From NCBI GenBank assembly GCA_017558165.1, contig JAFYWE010000092.1, forward strand, positions 1 through 15,422: a stretch of 15,422 bases of DNA, given 5' to 3'. This DNA comes from Bacteroidaceae bacterium (lineage in GTDB: Bacteria > Bacteroidota > Bacteroidia > Bacteroidales > Bacteroidaceae). The notes beneath the pieces are model-generated. The model did not search any database. It was not told where the DNA came from and was given only the letters and a program-made list of their open reading frames with translations. The translations under genes were made by a program, and so were the position numbers. Below, one piece after another: positions 1 to 5,123 of this stretch (the first letter of the stretch is position 1; each line of letters opens with the position of its first letter).

Positions 1-33
1 CACAGTGGCACCCTTCGCTGTTGTATTGATAGA

Positions 34-369
34 TTATTCGTGTTTCTCGATTTCTGACGGTATGCGGAATGCTGTATAGAGTTCCATCAATGCACCGGCG
101 AACATAACAGCCATCCATTCATTATTGTGCAACACGAACATCAGCACACCTGCCGTCACCAACAGGAGAGCCCCTATCTGTTGCTGCACGACCAGACGGC
201 GTACCATGAAATGCTTATGACGCGGACGCAACAGGAACTGCGCGACGGCAAACACCACTGCTCCGGCCATATATATATAGGAATAATACTCCGGAATGAA
301 CATTCTCGAAACGGCACCGACAAGAAGTGCGACAGCGCCGACATAATATAGGAATTGTATAGTCTTCAT
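34..369 (-). CDS. Small four-helix membrane protein, hypothetical
   Basis: About 111 residues, mostly hydrophobic, with four likely transmembrane segments (roughly residues 4-22, 30-47, 62-81 and 85-101) separated by a basic stretch (RPRHKH and VRRL). The tail is short and acidic (EIEKHE). I recognise it only as a conserved hypothetical protein that usually follows the septum-initiator gene in Bacteroidales; no function can be assigned. The ATG at 369 overlaps the stop of the upstream gene by one base (TGATG), which suggests translational coupling. An in-frame TTG one codon earlier is a worse start. In related genomes coaE often lies downstream, but only 33 nt remain before the window edge and no clear start codon for it is visible there. 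Confidence 0.75.
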   Translation of the reverse strand: MKTIQFLYYVGAVALLVGAVSRMFIPEYYSYIYMAGAVVFAVAQFLLRPRHKHFMVRRLVVQQQIGALLLVTAGVLMFVLHNNEWMAVMFAGALMELYTAFRIPSEIEKHE

Positions 370-680
370 CAATCTTCAATTATAAACACATCCTCATCGG
401 GTGTGTGCATATCGTACTTTTCGCGGCAAATCCTCTCGATTTCCACGATCTCGCCACCAGGCGCTATAAGTGCATTCTTTCGCTCCACCTCAAGCGAATC
501 ACGCAACATGACTGCAATCTCATCTTCAAGAGCATTGATCTTGCTCTGGTTCCTGAAATGCATGATCATACTATTATCGTCAAAGATAATCACAATAAGC
601 AGGAATATTATTGTCACAAAAAGATATTTGTGGTTCCTTACCCAATTGAGCAACGGCGTTAATCTTGATATGATTGACAT
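369..680 (-). CDS. Septum formation initiator (FtsB/DivIC-like) protein
   Basis: A 103-residue bitopic membrane protein. A short basic N-terminus (residues 1-18) is followed by one transmembrane helix (about 19-34, rich in I, L, V and F). A polar heptad-like segment (about 42-70) is probably coiled coil, and the C-terminal motif (ERICREKYDMHTPDEDVF) is typical of the DivIC/FtsB family. Family members bridge FtsL and FtsQ in the divisome and act in the inner membrane with the coiled coil in the periplasm. The gene is divergent from dnaX and coupled to the downstream membrane-protein gene through a one-base stop/start overlap. The family call rests on length, topology and the C-terminal motif; whether it is the FtsB or the DivIC equivalent cannot be told. 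Confidence 0.82.
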   Translation of the reverse strand: MSIISRLTPLLNWVRNHKYLFVTIIFLLIVIIFDDNSMIMHFRNQSKINALEDEIAVMLRDSLEVERKNALIAPGGEIVEIERICREKYDMHTPDEDVFIIED

Positions 681-718
681 TTTTGACTTGTTATAGGTTA
701 CATTGATGCACTATTCTG

Positions 719-726
719 CAAAGTTA
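719..726 (-). promoter_or_regulatory. Candidate -7 element for the septum-protein operon
   Basis: Read on the minus strand the site is TAACTTTG, a match to the Bacteroidetes -7 consensus TAnnTTTG, about 39 nt upstream of the ATG at 680. No clear TTTG lies 19-21 nt further upstream, so only half of the expected promoter is present. Confidence 0.4.
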
Positions 727-800
727 TAAAAAAAAGGGAGGAAATGCACCGATATCGCAAAAAAAGCAAGGAAAAGAGAAATAGAAAAACGTCCTCCTAT

Positions 801-831
801 TTTGTTCGGAAGAGCCTTTGCATTATCTTTG
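801..831 (+). promoter_or_regulatory. Bacteroidetes-type promoter of dnaX
   Basis: TTTG at 801-804, a 19-nt spacer, then TATCTTTG at 824-831, matching the -33/-7 sigma-ABfr consensus. Transcription would start near 838, giving dnaX a leader of about 90 nt. That leader is noticeably GC-richer than the A-rich DNA before the promoter. Confidence 0.7.
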
Positions 832-929
832 CGTGACAGCAGGAACTGCAGTACAAGGTAAGATGCCACAGAAGAGCCCGGAGTACGCCAGATGTTCCCG
901 CTATTGTTTGATTACCATCATTTTGGATT

Positions 930-2780
930 ATGGAGAACTATATCGTTTCGGCAAGAAAATATCGTCCCGACAACTTTGAGTCTGTGGTTGCACAGAAATC
1001 ACTGACTACCACACTCAAGAATGCCATCCAGAGCGGGAAACTGGCACATGCCTACCTGTTCTGCGGTCCGCGCGGTGTGGGAAAGACCACCTGTGCAAGA
1101 ATCTTTGCAAAGACAATCAATTGCCTTGCACCTACGGGTGACGGCGAGCCATGCAACAAATGCGAATCATGCCAGTCGTTCAACCAGCAGCGTTCATACT
1201 CGATATACGAGCTTGACGCAGCCAGCAACAACTCAGTAGAAGGCATCCGCTCACTCAACGAGCAGGTACGCATACCGCCCCAGGTCGGCAAGTACAAGGT
1301 GTACATCATCGACGAGGTCCACATGCTGTCACAGGCCGCATTCAATGCATTCCTGAAGACACTTGAAGAGCCGCCCGCACACGCAATATTCATTCTTGCG
1401 ACAACAGAGAAGCACAAGATTCTCCCCACCATACTGTCACGTTGCCAGATATATGACTTCAGCCGAATAGAATCGGCCGACATAGTATCACACCTCCAGG
1501 GAATCGCAGCCAAGGAGGGTATAAAGACAGAGCATGAGGCACTACGTATAATAGCACAGAAGTCAGATGGCTGCATGCGTGACGCTTTGTCACTGTTTGA
1601 CCAGATGGCGAGCTTCACACAGGGCGAGCTCACCTATTCTAAGGTCATTTCAAGCCTGAATGTACTTGACTACGAGTACTACTTCAGGTTCACGGACCTC
1701 ATCCTTGAAGGAAAGACACCCCAGGCACTGTTGCTGTTCAACGAAGTACTTACAAAGGGATTCGAAGGCAACGTTTTCATTGAAGGCGCAGCCTCACATT
1801 TCAGAGACCTGCTCGTAAACAGCGACCCGGCCACGGCATCACTGTTCGAAGGTAGCGAGGAGCTGCGTACACGCTACGCCACGCAAGCATCAAGATGCAA
1901 GGCTAAGACCATATTCAGCGCCATAAGATTATGCAACAACTGTAGCCTCAACTACAGGGCAAGCCGCAACAAGCGTCTATTGGTAGAGCTGACAATAATC
2001 GAGCTGTCACAATTAGGAGATGACAGCGAGGACGGAGGGGGGCGTGGCCCCAAGACACTAAAACCCATCTTTAATAAGCTACAGGACAAAGGAGCCGGCA
2101 ACAACACACAGCCGGTACAACAGACGTCGACGGTACAGCAACCGGCGCCCAAAGCAACGCAAGGACCTGCACCGCAGGACAATGCGCAGGCAATGCAACG
2201 CCCGGTACAGGAAAACAGGCCACAACCCGCTACGGCATCCCCTGTACAAGGAGGACGTCCTCCAGGAATGCAGATAAAGAGAGGTGGACTTTTCGGAGGC
2301 TCAAGAGCCCTCTCTGCAGGAATACAGCAAGAAGCGCCATCTGCCGTGCCCTCCAACACCGGAGAGCCGGCCAGAACAGTCCAGGACAGCGCTCCTGCGC
2401 CAATAGAAAAGCCCAAGACCATTACTCCTGAACTCATAGTACAGGCCTGGACATCCTTTGCACTGCAATTGCCGGAAAACGAACGCGCACTTGCAGACAG
2501 GATGAAAATAATGAGACCTGAACTTTCCGAGGGAAATAGCTTTACGATAGCCGTAGACAACCAGCTGGCAGCCGAGCTTTTTGAGTCGGAGGCGACCCGT
2601 ATATGCAGTGGAATGAGTGGCCATCTATATGGCATCACACCCAAGATGAAGGTTATCGTCAACAAGATTGTCGTTGAGAGACACGTCAGCGACAGGCCAA
2701 AACAATATGAGATTCTGAAGGAGAAAAACCCCCTCATTGAGAAACTCAGAACCGAACTCAACCTTGAACTTGCACGATAG
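930..2780 (+). CDS. dnaX: DNA polymerase III subunit tau/gamma
   Basis: 616 residues. This is the clamp-loader ATPase of the replisome: it loads the sliding clamp and, through its C-terminal part, links the polymerase cores. The N-terminal AAA+ module shows Walker A GPRGVGKTT (46-54), four zinc-ligand cysteines (C65, C75, C78, C81), Walker B IIDEVH (126-131), sensor 1 ATTE (157-160) and the SRC arginine-finger motif (170-172). Domain III runs to about residue 365. A low-complexity Q/P/A-rich linker follows (about 370-490, with repeated PVQ and APxP elements), then a folded C-terminal domain (about 490-616). The ATG at 930 gives the usual MxxYxVxARKYRP start. A run of six G and a GC hairpin mark the domain III/linker junction (see findings). 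The gene ends inside its own terminator. Confidence 0.97.
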   Translation: MENYIVSARKYRPDNFESVVAQKSLTTTLKNAIQSGKLAHAYLFCGPRGVGKTTCARIFAKTINCLAPTGDGEPCNKCESCQSFNQQRSYSIYELDAASNNSVEGIRSLNEQVRIPPQVGKYKVYIIDEVHMLSQAAFNAFLKTLEEPPAHAIFILATTEKHKILPTILSRCQIYDFSRIESADIVSHLQGIAAKEGIKTEHEALRIIAQKSDGCMRDALSLFDQMASFTQGELTYSKVISSLNVLDYEYYFRFTDLILEGKTPQALLLFNEVLTKGFEGNVFIEGAASHFRDLLVNSDPATASLFEGSEELRTRYATQASRCKAKTIFSAIRLCNNCSLNYRASRNKRLLVELTIIELSQLGDDSEDGGGRGPKTLKPIFNKLQDKGAGNNTQPVQQTSTVQQPAPKATQGPAPQDNAQAMQRPVQENRPQPATASPVQGGRPPGMQIKRGGLFGGSRALSAGIQQEAPSAVPSNTGEPARTVQDSAPAPIEKPKTITPELIVQAWTSFALQLPENERALADRMKIMRPELSEGNSFTIAVDNQLAAELFESEATRICSGMSGHLYGITPKMKVIVNKIVVERHVSDRPKQYEILKEKNPLIEKLRTELNLELAR

Positions 2781-2808
2781 AGAGACATCTGTTTCTCTAT
2801 CGTTTTTT
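2776..2808 (+). terminator. Intrinsic terminator of dnaX
   Basis: An 8-bp perfect stem pairs GATAGAGA (2776-2783) with TCTCTATC (2794-2801), followed by six T at 2803-2808. The dnaX stop codon (2778-2780) lies inside the left arm, so the terminator overlaps the end of the gene. Confidence 0.85.
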
Positions 2809-3029
2809 ATATAAGGAAATGAATTCGAAACCCAAGAACAGTTCACACCTATCCTACAGAACGGGATACCGACAAGCGGTCGGACAGGCAAATAAGTTAA
2901 ATGGTTTTTTCCGGAAAAACAAACAAAAATACCACTATTTCAGCCGGTCTTGAATACCAAACTCAATTTTCCAAAAAAGCAAATTTTCAGCGCTTATATA
3001 GACTTATTCCAAATAAAATCAAAACAACA

Positions 3030-3108
3030 GGCAAGGTCAGGCGCAGACGTACACAGGGAGCATATAACGGCGCGAAACAGACATATAACGCCCGTACCTG
3101 ACCTTGCC
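3030..3108. repeat. Structured element: 12-bp perfect inverted repeat with inner stem
   Basis: GGCAAGGTCAGG (3030-3041) is exactly complementary to CCTGACCTTGCC (3097-3108). Inside, ACGGCG (3067-3072) can pair with CGCCCGT (3089-3095) with one bulged C. The 9-mer CATATAACG occurs twice 21 nt apart (3061-3069 and 3082-3090). The element is GC-richer than the surrounding AT-rich DNA. On the minus strand a T-rich tract follows the structure. It could be a small RNA, an mRNA leader element or a protein-binding site; no promoter consensus clearly directs it. Confidence 0.7.
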
Positions 3109-3253
3109 CACCAAAGGCAATACAGTTCGTAACGCATTGAGTGTCAATGTTAAAAAAAATAACACAAAAGAACAACCTTTGAATTTTCCTTTTTCTTAAA
3201 ACACTGATATCCAGCACATTATTTTACAACAAATTTCCGGCAGGATTTCTTTG

Positions 3254-3285
3254 TTTGCATTTTCATTTTTATTTGAAGATATTTG
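3254..3285 (+). promoter_or_regulatory. Putative dnaA promoter
   Basis: TTTG at 3254-3257, a 20-nt spacer, then GATATTTG at 3278-3285, which differs from TAnnTTTG only at the first base. The start would be near 3292, leaving a leader of about 80 nt before the ATG at 3373. No closer match was seen in the interval. Confidence 0.5.
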
Positions 3286-3372
3286 CATAAGAAATAGAGC
3301 ATAAGGGACACTTTTATAGTCAGCCCCTTTCATTCACAGCAGAATAACAAAGGATAAAACAAACAGAATACA

Positions 3373-4764
3373 ATGAACTCGAACCTTACAGCAAAGTGGA
3401 ACAGTTGCCTTGAGATAATCCGTGACAACGTATCTCAAGCCACCTTCAAGACTTGGTTTGCGGACATAACTCCGCTCAAGTACGAAGGCAACACCTTGAC
3501 CATACAGGTGAAGAGCAATTTTGTATATGAATTCCTTGAGGGCAACTACGTAGATTTGCTGAGAAGCACTCTGTTCAAGGTTATGGGTACCGGAACACAG
3601 CTGATGTACAGCGTCCTGACAGACAAGGACAACAACCTCACGATGGAGGTCGGTACCGACAGCTACAACAACAGGAACAACGGCAGCGGAAATAGCGGGA
3701 ACAGCACGCCACAGGCAATGCAGGAAACCATACAGGAGCTTGACTCAATGCTCATCAACCGATACACCTTCGACAACTACGTGGAGGGTATCAGCAACCG
3801 CCTGTCACGCTCTGTAGCCATAAGCGTTGCCGACAAGCCCGGTCGCGCGTTCAACCCATTGTTCATCCATGGATCATCGGGTGTGGGAAAGACCCACCTC
3901 ATCAACGCCATCGGAGCAAGGATCAAGGAATTGCACCCCGAGCTGCGCGTCCTCTACGTATCGGCGCACCTTTTCCAGGTACAATACACCGACTCTATCC
4001 TGCAGAAGAATTTCAATGATTTCATGAGATTCTACCAGAGCATTGACGTGCTGATCATTGATGATATCCAGGAATTCGCAGGTCTGCAGAAGACACAGAA
4101 TGCATTCTTTCACATATTCAACCATCTGCACCTTAACGGTAAGCAGTTGATCATGACATCAGACCGCTCACCGGCACAGTTGCAGGGCATGGAAGAGAGA
4201 CTCATCACCCGTTTCAAATGGGGTATGACCGCCGAGATAGAGAAGCCTGATTTCGAGTTGAGAAAGAGCATTCTCCGCAACAAGGTCTACCGTGACGGTC
4301 TCAAATTCCCCGAAGAGGTGATCTCTTACATAGCAGAGAACGTAAATGCAAGCATCCGCGACCTTGAAGGAATCGTAGTCTCAATAATGGCTCATTCCAC
4401 AATCAACAACGCAGACATAGACATCAATCTGGCACGCAAGGTCGTAGGTAGCCTCTCAAACTATGAGAAAAAGAGCATCAGCATAGACAACATCATAAAA
4501 GTCGTTTCGGACTACTATGCCGTAGAGGTCAGTGCCATCAACACACGTTCGCGCAAGCGCGAGGTAGTATTGGTACGCCAGGTTGCAATGTTCCTTGCAA
4601 AGAAACACCTTGATATGTCAACAGCAAAAATCGGCCAGTACATTGGCAAAAGGGATCATGCAACAGTACTTCACGCATGCAAGACCATAGCAAATCTCGC
4701 CGAAACAGACAAGCAGTTCCGCAACGAACTCAACGAGATTGATCTCGCACTATTGAGCGCATAA
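3373..4764 (+). CDS. dnaA: Chromosomal replication initiator protein DnaA
   Basis: 463 residues, normal length. It binds DnaA boxes at the origin, oligomerises with ATP, melts the duplex and loads the helicase. Domain I (1-85) carries WNSCLEIIRDNVSQATFKTWF; domain II is a short N/G/S-rich linker (about 95-115). The AAA+ domain has Walker A GSSGVGKTH (167-175), Walker B LIIDDIQ (227-233), sensor 1 MTSDRSP (261-267), the box VII arginine finger in EERLITRFKWG (R280), and sensor 2 SIRDLEG (327-333). Domain IV has the DNA-binding signature GKRDHATVLHA (425-435). The ATG at 3373 is the only sensible start. It has its own promoter and a strong terminator, so it is probably monocistronic. Confidence 0.98.
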   Translation: MNSNLTAKWNSCLEIIRDNVSQATFKTWFADITPLKYEGNTLTIQVKSNFVYEFLEGNYVDLLRSTLFKVMGTGTQLMYSVLTDKDNNLTMEVGTDSYNNRNNGSGNSGNSTPQAMQETIQELDSMLINRYTFDNYVEGISNRLSRSVAISVADKPGRAFNPLFIHGSSGVGKTHLINAIGARIKELHPELRVLYVSAHLFQVQYTDSILQKNFNDFMRFYQSIDVLIIDDIQEFAGLQKTQNAFFHIFNHLHLNGKQLIMTSDRSPAQLQGMEERLITRFKWGMTAEIEKPDFELRKSILRNKVYRDGLKFPEEVISYIAENVNASIRDLEGIVVSIMAHSTINNADIDINLARKVVGSLSNYEKKSISIDNIIKVVSDYYAVEVSAINTRSRKREVVLVRQVAMFLAKKHLDMSTAKIGQYIGKRDHATVLHACKTIANLAETDKQFRNELNEIDLALLSA

Positions 4765-4794
4765 GAAAAATCATAACAATATTTCAATACAAGG

Positions 4795-4836
4795 AAGTCG
4801 ACGTGAATGCCAACATGTATTCACGTCGACTTTTTA
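4795..4836 (+). terminator. Intrinsic terminator of dnaA
   Basis: A perfect 14-bp stem (4795-4808 with 4819-4832; left arm AAGTCGACGTGAAT), a 10-nt loop and a T-run that begins in the right arm (4831-4835). It is the strongest terminator in the window. Confidence 0.93.
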
Positions 4837-4934
4837 TACACTCAGAAGGGACAGACAATATCAGAAGAGCCACCCGCAAAAAACATCTGTCTCAATGTAT
4901 ATAAAATAGCATCCATTCGTTCAGCAAATTTTCC

Positions 4935-5012
4935 TTTTGGAAAACTTTTCCCTTTGATAAAAAATTCACACCCCTGATTATCAATACTTTAATTTTTATT
5001 TTGGAAAACTTT
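4935..5012 (+). repeat. Duplicated 14-mer upstream of the nrdJ promoter
   Basis: TTTTGGAAAACTTT occurs exactly at 4935-4948 and 4999-5012, a spacing of 64 nt. The first copy extends into GGAAAACTTTTCC (4939-4951), a near-perfect palindrome around one C. Both copies lie upstream of the -33 box at 5043. They may be operator half-sites, or a coincidence favoured by AT-richness. Confidence 0.5.
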
Positions 5013-5042
5013 ATAAACAGTTGAGAAGTTCCAATGTTTTTA

Positions 5043-5074
5043 TTTGGTAAATATTAAATTAGATTATAAATTTG
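5043..5074 (+). promoter_or_regulatory. Bacteroidetes-type promoter of nrdJ
   Basis: TTTG at 5043-5046, a 20-nt spacer, then TAAATTTG at 5067-5074, a full consensus match. Transcription should begin near 5081, giving a leader of about 43 nt to the GTG start. Confidence 0.8.
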
Positions 5075-5123
5075 CGACTGCTTAAAAAAGAGAACTTCAA
5101 AACCTTTAAAAACACATTCAGAA

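Larger units (their letters stand above)
2809..3372 (+). other. Long non-coding interval between dnaX and dnaA
   Basis: About 560 nt without a convincing gene. It holds a perfect 14-nt palindrome at 2906-2919, a possible 44-codon ORF (2819-2953), a strong inverted-repeat element (3030-3108), a 6-bp hairpin (CATTGA/TCAATG, 3135-3149) followed by an A-run, an AT-rich stretch (about 3150-3300) and the putative dnaA promoter. I found no match to TTATCCACA-type DnaA boxes here, so a replication origin is not shown, although an AT-rich interval next to dnaA is a conventional place for one. Confidence 0.6.
4765..5123 (+). other. Intergenic region between dnaA and nrdJ
   Basis: 359 nt, strongly AT-rich after the dnaA terminator. 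It holds a duplicated 14-mer (4935-4948 and 4999-5012) and a consensus promoter (5043-5074). I looked for a cobalamin riboswitch and for a NrdR-box pair and saw neither. Confidence 0.6.

Noticed and set aside
863..979. 38-codon upstream ORF in the dnaX leader (starting MPQKSPEYAR) overlapping the dnaX start in another frame
   Set aside because: No ribosome-binding signal, no recognisable motif, and frames of this length arise by chance; it could be revisited if dnaX translation is found to be regulated.
2725..2738. A5-C5 run near the 3' end of dnaX as a frameshift site
   Set aside because: It lies about 15 codons before the stop, too late to produce a gamma-type product, with no following hairpin before the terminator.
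1952..2788. 278-codon antisense frame opposite dnaX
   Set aside because: It lies opposite a clear dnaX coding sequence; the long Ser/Cys/Gly-rich product is what antisense reading of the Q/P/A linker gives.
4837..5123. Cobalamin riboswitch upstream of the B12-dependent reductase
   Set aside because: No B12-box sequence or matching stems; the mapped promoter leaves a leader of only about 43 nt, too short for one.
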